This document shows positions 53,439-59,901 of a stretch of DNA of 59,901 nt, in pieces. This DNA comes from Nitrospira sp. GTDB lineage: Bacteria; Nitrospirota; Nitrospiria; Nitrospirales; Nitrospiraceae. The first letter of the stretch is position 1, and each line of letters starts with the position of its first letter. The position numbers and the translations under genes are program-made. The stretch spans positions 1-59,901 of the forward strand of contig JAHBWQ010000002.1 of assembly GCA_019636915.1 (NCBI GenBank), given 5' to 3'. The notes beneath the pieces were generated by a model. The model was given only the letters and a program-made list of their open reading frames with translations, was not told the origin of the DNA and made no database searches.

Positions 53439-53956
53439 TGCAGAAAAAGATTTGCATGTTGGGGGGATTTGCCGTTGGGAAGACCAGCCTTGTTCGACGA
53501 TTTGTGACCAACGTGTTCTCCGAGCATTATCAGACGACGATTGGGGTGACGGTCGAGAAGAAGACCGTCACGGTTGATCATCAGGATGTGATGCTCATGC
53601 TCTGGGATCTCTATGGCGAGGATGAATTCCAACATGTCCGGGAATCGTATTTGCGGGGATCATCCGGTTATATCTTGGTGATAGACGGCACCAGAAAGGC
53701 CTCACTCGACAAGGCTCACCTGCTTCAGCAAACAGTTGTGCGGACGGTTGGTCCGATTCCTTTCGTCTCGATCATCAACAAGTCCGACCTCCAGTCCGAC
53801 TGGGAGATTGATCCGCCGACAATCGAGCAGCTGCGGGAACAAGGGTGGCCGGTCTTCTTCGGTAGTGCCAAGCTTGGGCAGGGAGTTGAGGATCTCTTTG
53901 GTCATCTTGCAACGCTGCTCATGAATCCGGCTCCTCGGCCAAGGCCTCACCCATGA
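53435..53956 (+). CDS. Ras-like small GTPase (bacterial Rab/Rup type)
   Basis: A 173-aa protein that is almost all G domain: P-loop GGFAVGKTS (10-18), switch I YQTTIGVTV with Thr35, switch II WDLYGED (57-63), NKSD at 115-118 and GSAK at 143-146. In Ras the residue after DxxG is the catalytic Gln; here it is Glu62. No lipidation motif or membrane helix is seen. Overlaps of 4 bases on both sides place it in fixed ratio with the OmpA-domain protein and the sigma-54 activator. It is probably the switch between them. Confidence 0.92.
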   Translation: MMQKKICMLGGFAVGKTSLVRRFVTNVFSEHYQTTIGVTVEKKTVTVDHQDVMLMLWDLYGEDEFQHVRESYLRGSSGYILVIDGTRKASLDKAHLLQQTVVRTVGPIPFVSIINKSDLQSDWEIDPPTIEQLREQGWPVFFGSAKLGQGVEDLFGHLATLLMNPAPRPRPHP

Positions 53957-55755
53957 CAGGCCTTTCCCCACTCCCCTCATCATCCGATACATCATTCTTC
54001 AATCATGTGTTGGCCGCCCTGGACATCGTCGTCTTGGAGTGGGAGGTGGAATCAGGTGCGTTGAGGCTTCAGGGGTATGCACCAAGGTGGTGGCAAGAGT
54101 TGCCCGCTGCTTCAGGCGCCGCTGTCCCGGATCTCAATCGCTGGTCGCCGTTTTTACCGGAGTTTCTCGCGTATGCCCAAGAAGTCTGGAAGGACGAACC
54201 GGATCGGACCATCACGTCGGGTTCATGGACCGAGCCTGATCAGACGAACGGGACGATGACATTGGAGGCCAAGGCTGTTTCCCTTGGACTTCGCAAGCTG
54301 CTGCTCATCGAACGGCTTGGTTCGGACTTTGAGAACATGAGGTCTATCGTCCAGCGGGCTCGCGAGCAGATGTTGGCCGAAGAGGTTTCCGTCAAATCGT
54401 ATCGGAGCACACAGACCAGCTTGATTGGCCAGCTCGAAGCGAGTGAGCGCACAAAGGACGATGCATTGGCCTTGCTCCAGCATCTCGGGCTTGCCGCGAT
54501 GGTGCTGGATGAGCGCGGGGAGATTACGTTTGTGACCGATCGCACACATGAGCTGCTCGGCATGGCTCCCCACGAGACTCATGGTCGGCACTGGGAGCAG
54601 GTGCTGTCAGTCCGTAAAGAAGACCGTCCGTTGATTCAACACCTCCTGGAGAGCTCCCCACAGACTCGTACAGGCAAACCCTTGTGTCTGGAGGGGGGCC
54701 GTCCTCGATGGATTGAGCTGGAGATCCATCGAGACTTGCGTCATCCCACACGACGTATTCTGGTCATCAACGATCGCACTGAGCTTCACGCGCTCCGCCA
54801 AGCCCTCAATGAACAGTCGTCCTTTCATGATCTGGTCGGGAAAAGCCCGGCTATGCTTCGCGTCTATCAACTGGTCCGCGACGTCGCACAGGTTGATACC
54901 ACGGTGTTGATCGAAGGGGAGACAGGGACGGGGAAGGAACTGATTGCTCGAGCGATTCATGCCTCCAGCGCCCGAAAGAACAAGCCGTTTATCGCGGCGA
55001 ATTGTGCCGGTCTCACCGATTCCATTCTGACCAGCCAACTCTTTGGGCACAGGCGCGGAGCATTTACCGGGGCCATCCAGGATCAGCAAGGCCTGTTCGA
55101 AGCGGCTGAGGGGGGCACGTTATTTCTCGATGAAATCGGAGATGTCCCGGCTCAGGTCCAAACCGCGCTGTTGCGGGTCTTGCAGGAGAAGGAAATTACC
55201 CGCCTGGGTGAGGCCAAGCCTCGTCCCGTCAATGTTCGCGTTGTTGCGGCCACCCATCACAACCTCAGCGAAGACGTCCTTCGAGGATCGTTTCGAGCCG
55301 ATTTGCTCTACCGAATACGCGTTGCGCGAGTCCAACTTTCCCCCCTCCGAGACCGACGCGAAGATATCCCGTTGCTGGCACAGTCGCTGCTCGGGCAAAT
55401 CTGTGCCAGCACCGGGAAGCTTGTTGAGCGATTGCATCCGGACACACTCCGTCTCTTGATGAGCCATTCCTGGCCTGGAAATGTTCGTGAGTTGAAGAGC
55501 GCGGTTGAATTCGCCGTGATTAGTTGCAAAGGGAACGAGGTGTGCCCTGGAGATCTTCCTCCGGAGATTGCCGGCACCTCTGTGGTATCAAGTCCGCCCG
55601 TCTTTATCCCCTTGTCGAATCAAGATGAGAAAACCCGATTGTTGGTGGCTCTTTCCGAAGCCAAAGGGAATCGGACTGAGGCCGCCAAACGACTGGGGAT
55701 CAGCAGAGCCACGTTCTACCGCCGCCTCGTCGAACTTGAGATTCATCCTCGCTAG
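53953..55755 (+). CDS. Sigma-54 enhancer-binding activator with PAS domain, no receiver
   Basis: A 600-aa protein. The N-terminal part (1-170) is not recognised. A PAS-like domain (about 175-280: LGLAAMVLDERGEITFVTD) is followed by the AAA+ domain: Walker A GETGTGKELIARAIH, the sigma-54 contact loop RRGAFTGAIQDQQGLFE, Walker B LFLDEIGD and RIRVARVQLSPLRDRREDIP. A Fis-type helix-turn-helix ends it (NRTEAAKRLGISRATFYRRL). With no receiver it cannot be a classical response regulator; input may come through the N-terminal region, the PAS domain or the coupled GTPase. Targets probably include the promoter at 56187. Confidence 0.93.
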   Translation: MTGLSPLPSSSDTSFFNHVLAALDIVVLEWEVESGALRLQGYAPRWWQELPAASGAAVPDLNRWSPFLPEFLAYAQEVWKDEPDRTITSGSWTEPDQTNGTMTLEAKAVSLGLRKLLLIERLGSDFENMRSIVQRAREQMLAEEVSVKSYRSTQTSLIGQLEASERTKDDALALLQHLGLAAMVLDERGEITFVTDRTHELLGMAPHETHGRHWEQVLSVRKEDRPLIQHLLESSPQTRTGKPLCLEGGRPRWIELEIHRDLRHPTRRILVINDRTELHALRQALNEQSSFHDLVGKSPAMLRVYQLVRDVAQVDTTVLIEGETGTGKELIARAIHASSARKNKPFIAANCAGLTDSILTSQLFGHRRGAFTGAIQDQQGLFEAAEGGTLFLDEIGDVPAQVQTALLRVLQEKEITRLGEAKPRPVNVRVVAATHHNLSEDVLRGSFRADLLYRIRVARVQLSPLRDRREDIPLLAQSLLGQICASTGKLVERLHPDTLRLLMSHSWPGNVRELKSAVEFAVISCKGNEVCPGDLPPEIAGTSVVSSPPVFIPLSNQDEKTRLLVALSEAKGNRTEAAKRLGISRATFYRRLVELEIHPR

Positions 55756-56052
55756 CAGGTTACGGAAAACCTCTCAGCTACGGCATCGTGATGTTCAGAG
55801 GCATATCCTATACTGCCGAGTACGCGCAGTATCTTCACTTGCCGCAGCCATACTCACGTAAATCCACAATCTCGGCGCCGGCAAACTCAGTCGAGCAACT
55901 GTAAAAACCTGACCAGACCTGTTGCAACTGAGTATCGGAGGTTGCAGAAGAAGTATTTATGCACAGTGCGTGTAAGAAACCATAGAGATATCTCCTGTGC
56001 CGGCCAATCAGTCTCCAGGTCAACAGTGCGAATCTCACTCCGTATCCTGCGG

Positions 56053-56111
56053 CTGTCTCACAACGTAGTGAAGCTGTCTCATGAGACAGGCCGTTGTTTC
56101 AGAATGAAACA
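56053..56111 (+). promoter_or_regulatory. Upstream activator-binding sites (TGTCTCA-type inverted repeats)
   Basis: Three elements in a row: the half-site CTGTCTCA (56053-56060), a perfect 16-base palindrome CTGTCTCATGAGACAG (56074-56089) and TGTTTCA-GAA-TGAAACA (56095-56111). They lie about 75-135 bases before the -24 element, the usual place for sigma-54 enhancer sites. Confidence 0.75.
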
Positions 56112-56186
56112 TCTCTTCCGCCTCGGCAATCCCGAGAACTACTGAAACCTTTGAATTCCAGCAAATAATTCGCTTGATAGGGTTCA

Positions 56187-56202
56187 TGGCGTGAGGATTG
56201 CT
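56187..56202 (+). promoter_or_regulatory. Sigma-54 (-24/-12) promoter
   Basis: TGGCGTGAGGATTGCT matches the consensus TGGCACGNNNNTTGCW except at two positions, with the invariant GG and GC exactly 10 bases apart. Transcription would start near 56213. Confidence 0.8.
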
Positions 56203-56371
56203 TCGAGAGTGGTCGTGCCATGAGTGATCACGTGATTCTTTGCTTCCGTTTGTGTGTATGGAGGGCATCGTGGCTTGGGTTGTTTCGGGAAATCGGAAGC
56301 GTGGCTGCGGTGGCCCATGGAGAGTCAGCGATGGGTACTCTGAACCTAATGGGCCGTCGTAGGTGAAGCGC

Positions 56372-56698
56372 ATGATTGCTCAAGGTCTCCTTGTGAAACA
56401 GGCAAATGGTAAAGAGTACTTACTCACGACAGAACCCAATCGTGGAACGTGCGGCCATCGACTGGTGGTTGTGACGAGAGTCAACGGCCAGTGGAAGCCG
56501 GTGGAAGGTGTTCAGGAGGTGATCTGTCGTGAGGCGTTGATTGGCGCGTTCCTCGACTTTGTTGTCGATCTCTGTAGGGTGTTGAACTCCGCTGATCCGC
56601 AACAGGTATCCGAGGTTGTGCCTGTTCGACAACCATCGTCAGGTGTTCGGCACGCGACAGGACCAGCGCTGCGACGACGAGGACGAAATTGTCAATAA
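56372..56698 (+). CDS. Small hypothetical protein, first gene after the sigma-54 promoter
   Basis: A 108-aa protein: IAQGLLVKQANGKEYLLTTE, then CGHRLVVVTRVNGQWKPVEG and a helical stretch IGAFLDFVVDLCRVLNSADP. It has no signal peptide or known domain. ATG 56372 is well spaced from AGGTGA; GTG 56363 is in frame. The last 20 residues are basic and less convincing. It would be the first stable product of the sigma-54 transcript. Confidence 0.6.
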   Translation: MIAQGLLVKQANGKEYLLTTEPNRGTCGHRLVVVTRVNGQWKPVEGVQEVICREALIGAFLDFVVDLCRVLNSADPQQVSEVVPVRQPSSGVRHATGPALRRRGRNCQ

Positions 56699-56752
56699 TG
56701 AAGTGAGCCATTCACGACGATTTTGAATATGGACATCAGTAGGGGACATTCC

Positions 56753-56986
56753 ATGCGGTGCAAGCGGTGCAGTGGGTTGATGATAGTGGAGTGTTGTGTC
56801 GAAGAAGCGATCGAAGAACAGCAGGCAGGGCGGGGAGCCCTTCGTTGTGTTAATTGCGGAGCGATGGTCACGGTCAGAATGCTCAGAAATCTTGTGGCCA
56901 GACAGATGGAGCGGATCAAGGTGCTGCAGTCGACCGGGGAGTACCCGCGACAGGCAGAGCGCACGATGCATTTCATGGAACCATGA
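56753..56986 (+). CDS. Small zinc-ribbon protein
   Basis: A 77-aa protein with MRCKRCSGLMIVE and LRCVNCGAMVTVRML, two CxxC pairs likely to bind one zinc, followed by a basic helix (LVARQMERIKVLQSTG). No family name can be given; it could bind nucleic acid or protein. ATG 56753 is chosen because it starts at the first CxxC; the frame is open to 56723. It lies 54 bases after the previous gene in the same orientation. Confidence 0.65.
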   Translation: MRCKRCSGLMIVECCVEEAIEEQQAGRGALRCVNCGAMVTVRMLRNLVARQMERIKVLQSTGEYPRQAERTMHFMEP

Positions 56987-57038
56987 ATAGAGGAACGTGA
57001 AGGATGAGTGCCACGCGATCGGTATGGGGTGAGACTCT

Positions 57039-57773
57039 GTGAACGAAGAGGCGAGAAATCAGATGGTGCGTCACATGCGGGATCAGGAGCCTTGGATGGG
57101 TAAATCGGAACGAAGTGGAGCGCCGCCGATTCGTGTGCTCGTCATTGATCGTTCAGTCATCACACTTCAGGGGCTCAGGGACTTTTTCTCCCGGAACCGT
57201 CATGTCACGGTCATTGGTCTCGCTGGCACTCGACAGGAGGCGCTCCAAGCTATTCACGCTGAACAACCGGATCTGGTCTTGGTAGAGGTTCAAGTGGGAC
57301 AGGACAGTGGGATCGAAATCTGTAGGACCATTCGGGATGGTCATCCACAGGTGAAAGTCCTCTTCTTTACCGCGCAGGATGACAAGGATACCTTGCGTGC
57401 GGCCATCATGGCCGGAGCGCACGGATACCTACTGAAGAGTGCGACAGCCGAGTCCGTCACGAAGAGCCTTGAGGTCGTAGCGAGTGGAGGCGCGATCGTG
57501 GATCAACTCTTGACAGAGCAGCTGATCCAATGGTTTCGCAGTGGCAGTACACCGGATCATGGGCGATGGAAGGAGACCTGCTCAAGGGAAGAGCGACACT
57601 TGCTGTCCTTGGTGGCATCCGGGAAGACCAATAAAGAAATCGGCCGGGACTTGAATGTCGCTCACACAGTGGTGGCGTCGCGTCTGCAGAAGATCTATAA
57701 GCGGCTCAGAATTTCGAGGCGCGCTGAAGCAGCTCGATATTACATGGATCTCGAACGGAAGTCGTGGAAATGA
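57039..57773 (+). CDS. NarL/FixJ-type regulator with degenerate receiver (no phospho-acceptor Asp)
   Basis: A 244-aa protein. The receiver (about 31-145) reads IRVLVIDRSVITLQGL, where the acidic pair is reduced to one Asp (D37, R38). The acceptor region is LVLVEVQVGQDSG with Glu83 in place of Asp. Thr111 and Lys133 (LLKSA) are kept. A LuxR-type helix-turn-helix closes the protein (ERHLLSLVASGKTNKEIGRDL, then AHTVVASRLQKIYKRL). It is probably independent of phosphorylation, or Glu83 mimics the active state. The start is GTG 57039; an ATG lies at 57063. It follows the sigma-54-linked small genes. Confidence 0.87.
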   Translation: MNEEARNQMVRHMRDQEPWMGKSERSGAPPIRVLVIDRSVITLQGLRDFFSRNRHVTVIGLAGTRQEALQAIHAEQPDLVLVEVQVGQDSGIEICRTIRDGHPQVKVLFFTAQDDKDTLRAAIMAGAHGYLLKSATAESVTKSLEVVASGGAIVDQLLTEQLIQWFRSGSTPDHGRWKETCSREERHLLSLVASGKTNKEIGRDLNVAHTVVASRLQKIYKRLRISRRAEAARYYMDLERKSWK

Positions 57774-58007
57774 CCGGACCCCCCGTTGCAATGTGCGATG
57801 ATTCCGGTCCATCCAGAGACAGCAGCGGGCGTCCAATCTCTGGGGTCTTGAGGACGCGATGAGCGGATCGGAAGGCTCGGGATGATTAATGTGAGTGGCA
57901 CTGACCGGCAAGGCTCAAAAGGATCTCTTGCAGTGTTCGTGCAAACGCGATATATCCGTAAGTCTGACTAGTGTTGTGAAAATACGTACCCTGAAAAAGG
58001 AGGACCA

Positions 58008-59123
58008 ATGAGGCCATCGATAGTCACGGTTGGGTTGATCGTCGTGTGGTGTCTGACAGCCATGGTTGGCATTGCATTTTCCGCTGATGACACAGCGATC
58101 GTGTCGCAGACCGTACCGACGCTGGATGTCATCACCCTGAAAGATGGCAGCGTGATACATGGAGAAGTGATCGAAATGACCGGGGGGCTCCTGGTAATCA
58201 AGAACGCCCTGGCCGCAGACCTCATTAAGGTGAAGTGGTCGGAGGTGAGTAAGCTGGCTGTCTCTCATCCCATCCCCTTTCATTTAAAGGAAGGGACTGT
58301 TCTGAACGGGACGGTGGAGGAAGGGGACCCGGGAACGATGAAGGTGAAGGCGGGGCCGGCCGGAAGTGTTCTCACTGTCCCGATAGATTCGGTGACGCAT
58401 GTCAATCCGATGGTTCAGCCGCCGGTTATTTACACGGGAAGTCTCAACGCCGGATATTCACAGTCCGTGGGGAACAGCCATCTTCGGAACGTCAGTATCT
58501 TGGGGGATCTTGTGGCTCGGAGTGAGCAGCTCCGATTGACCCTCCTGGGCCGCTACGTCAATGGGGATAACAACGGCAGCCTGCAAGTTCGGAATGCGAG
58601 AGGAACCATTAAGTTGGACTTCTTCATTACCAAGCGGTTTTTCTGGTATGCCTCAGCCTATGTTGAAAACGATTTTCTCCAAAATCTCAAACTGAGAACG
58701 GCGATCTCCAGTGGGCCGGGGTACCAATTCATCGAGCGCGGAGATTTTAATGGTATTTTTAAAGACATGACGTTCTATGCTGAAGCCGGTCCGACGTATT
58801 TCAATGAGGACTACCGTGACAATAGCATCACCGGCGATCGGGCAAGCTTTCGTGCGCGCATCGCAATGAAATGGGATTGGCCGCTCTTCGATGGTCGAGT
58901 GACTCTCTACCACTACAACGAGATTTTCCCTTCGGTTCAGAACGCGTCGGATTTCTTCTTCACGATGGATAACGGCGTTCGCATGAAGATTTTGGCTGGT
59001 CTGGCGAGCGGGTTCCAGGTGACCACTCGATACAACAATCGGCCGCCTGCAGGAACGAGCGATACCGATAACTTATACTTGCTCACGTTAGGCTATGCGT
59101 TCGACACCACCCGCAAGCGTTAG
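58008..59123 (+). CDS. DUF481-type outer-membrane beta-barrel protein
   Basis: A 371-aa protein with a signal peptide (PSIVTVGLIVVWCLTAMVGIAFS). An N-terminal domain has two related beta units (LKDGSVIHGEVIEM; LKEGTVLNGTVEEGDP), followed by a C-terminal DUF481 barrel (about 145-371) with alternating strands such as LRLTLLGRYVNGDNN and FFWYASAYVENDF and a final strand LYLLTLGYAFD. Probably an outer-membrane protein of unknown cargo. A strong ribosome-binding site (AAGGAGG) precedes ATG 58008. The gap from 57774 contains no gene. Confidence 0.85.
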   Translation: MRPSIVTVGLIVVWCLTAMVGIAFSADDTAIVSQTVPTLDVITLKDGSVIHGEVIEMTGGLLVIKNALAADLIKVKWSEVSKLAVSHPIPFHLKEGTVLNGTVEEGDPGTMKVKAGPAGSVLTVPIDSVTHVNPMVQPPVIYTGSLNAGYSQSVGNSHLRNVSILGDLVARSEQLRLTLLGRYVNGDNNGSLQVRNARGTIKLDFFITKRFFWYASAYVENDFLQNLKLRTAISSGPGYQFIERGDFNGIFKDMTFYAEAGPTYFNEDYRDNSITGDRASFRARIAMKWDWPLFDGRVTLYHYNEIFPSVQNASDFFFTMDNGVRMKILAGLASGFQVTTRYNNRPPAGTSDTDNLYLLTLGYAFDTTRKR

Positions 59124-59169
59124 GATTCTTGTGGGATCGTAGGGTCGTGAGCTATTGAAGGAGGATGGC

Positions 59170-59592
59170 ATGTTAAAGGAATTCAAAGAATTCGCCATGA
59201 AGGGGAATGTCCTGGATATGGCGATCGGTGTGATTATCGGTGGGGCGTTTGGAAAAATCGTGTCGTCACTGGTCAGTGACGTGCTCATGCCTCCGATCGG
59301 CTTACTGATGGGCAAAGTGGATTTCTCAAGCCTGTTCATCGATTTGTCTCGCACAGGCCCGCCATCCCTTGCAGCGGCAAAGGCTGCGGGTGCACCGACG
59401 CTTAACTATGGTGTCTTTCTTCAAAGCGTGTTTGATTTTATTATCGTCGCATTCGTTATCTTCATGTTGGTCAAGCAGGTGAACCGGTTTAAGAAAGAGG
59501 CGCCGGCACCGCCGCCACCTGCGCCACCGGAACCAACCAATGAAGAGAAGTTGTTGAGGGAGATCCGCGATTTGCTCAAGAATCGTCACTAG
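59170..59592 (+). CDS. mscL: Large-conductance mechanosensitive channel MscL
   Basis: A 140-aa channel: N-terminal amphipathic helix ([19 protein letters not shown]), first pore helix [26 protein letters not shown], a periplasmic loop, the second helix [19 protein letters not shown] and a proline-rich cytoplasmic linker ([11 protein letters not shown]) before the final helix [15 protein letters not shown]. Length and motifs are normal. ATG 59170 follows GGAGG; a TTG at 59155 is rejected. It is a second osmotic channel in this window, beside mscS. Confidence 0.96.
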   Translation: MLKEFKEFAMKGNVLDMAIGVIIGGAFGKIVSSLVSDVLMPPIGLLMGKVDFSSLFIDLSRTGPPSLAAAKAAGAPTLNYGVFLQSVFDFIIVAFVIFMLVKQVNRFKKEAPAPPPPAPPEPTNEEKLLREIRDLLKNRH

Positions 59593-59663
59593 GGTTAGTT
59601 CAACCGTCATAACTAGATCGTGCGAGGCATCGGTCTCGTTGATCGGGGGATAAGGAGATCACT

Positions 59664-59901
59664 ATGCGAGCTCTCAAAACCGCGACCGTGTTGACGGGTT
59701 TGGTTGTCCTGGCTGGTTGTTCCGCGTTTCCCAACCATCCCTCGTCCTATATCAAGCAGCCGACGGTCTGCATCGACAAGAAATGGTACGGCTACTATCA
59801 GGGGAGTGGATGTCCTTCAACTGTGAAGGCAGTGGCATCTGATCCTGCAGCTGATCGTCTTGCGGCCCTCGAACGAGAACGTCAACGACTGGCCGATGAA
59901 C
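59664..59901 (+). CDS. Lipoprotein, N-terminal part (runs off the window)
   Basis: The frame starts MRALKTATVLTGLVVLAGCSAF, a lipoprotein signal with lipobox LAGC, preceded by AAGGAG. Then come VCIDKKWYGYYQGSGCP and a charged helix rich in Glu and Arg (LAALERERQRLADE) at the window edge. The total length and family cannot be told from 79 residues. Confidence 0.75.
   Translation, partial: MRALKTATVLTGLVVLAGCSAFPNHPSSYIKQPTVCIDKKWYGYYQGSGCPSTVKAVASDPAADRLAALERERQRLADE

Larger units (their letters stand above)
55756..56371 (+). other. Regulatory gap after the sigma-54 activator
   Basis: This 616-base stretch holds no gene with a recognised family. It contains a half-site and two inverted repeats (56053-56111), a -24/-12 promoter (56187) and a leader of about 150 bases with two short open frames (56220-56366, 48 codons; 56258-56362, 34 codons). 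55756-56050 shows nothing I can name. Confidence 0.7.

Noticed and set aside
57776-57822. GACCGGA/TCCGGTC pair after the NarL-type gene as a terminator
   Set aside because: The loop is over 20 bases and no T-run follows.
57896-57912. TGGCACTGACCGGCA before the DUF481 gene as a sigma-54 promoter
   Set aside because: The -24 part is perfect but the GC of the -12 element is one base too close and TTGC is replaced by GGCA.

Overview
The window looks like chromosomal DNA of a GC-rich Gram-negative bacterium, most likely a Nitrospira-type member of the Nitrospirota. This is inferred from gene content (citramalate synthase, type IV pilus genes, OmpA and lipid-modification genes, sigma-54 regulation, a bacterial Ras-like GTPase) and not from a marker gene. 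Housekeeping genes alternate with accessory islands. No insertion sequence, integrase, CRISPR array or rRNA gene was seen. One tRNA gene, tRNA-Pro(GGG), is present.

Region by region: (1) 1-7262 is a type I restriction-modification operon (hsdM end, hsdS, an AlbA_2/Schlafen-type ATP-binding regulator, hsdR, a YgjP-like metalloprotease) joined by 4-base overlaps. (2) 7522-8120 is a DUF433/DUF5615 toxin-antitoxin pair whose toxin carries an in-frame stop. (3) 8312-14863 is a housekeeping block: cimA, an IHF/HU subunit, a MerR regulator, tRNA-Pro, surE, a DedA protein, cysS and rlmB. (4) 14819-30325 holds type IV pilus functions: pilD, two separate minor-pilin sets, a PilB-type ATPase, a PilZ protein, PilY1 and a lipoprotein. 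(5) 30387-32922 is phoH, ybeY, ftsY. (6) 33002-38289 carries a double-receiver protein, an M1-like peptidase, a TolB-like propeller and a PAP2 phosphatase. (7) 38392-41293 (minus strand) is a lipid-linked sugar transfer operon. (8) 43547-48024 is a decaying accessory region: two copies of a small membrane protein, three remnants of higA-type antitoxin genes, an apparently intact AbrB/Doc pair, a frameshifted DUF2310 gene and a DUF4143 ATPase behind two operator-like inverted repeats. (9) 48249-50709 is an AsmA-like protein and an MscS channel.

The most interesting part is 50937-57773. A coiled-coil protein is followed by three genes joined by 4-base overlaps: an inner-membrane OmpA-domain protein with a large cytoplasmic domain, a Ras-like small GTPase with Glu at the catalytic Gln position, and a sigma-54 enhancer-binding activator without a receiver domain. 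Immediately downstream a 607-base gap holds two inverted repeats and a half-site, then a good -24/-12 (sigma-54) promoter aimed at a run of small unknown proteins and a NarL-type regulator that has lost its phospho-acceptor aspartate. I read this as a candidate envelope-to-transcription relay using a GTPase in place of a histidine kinase. That reading is inference; the gene order, overlaps and promoter elements are visible in the sequence. The window ends with a DUF481 outer-membrane protein, mscL and the start of a lipoprotein gene.
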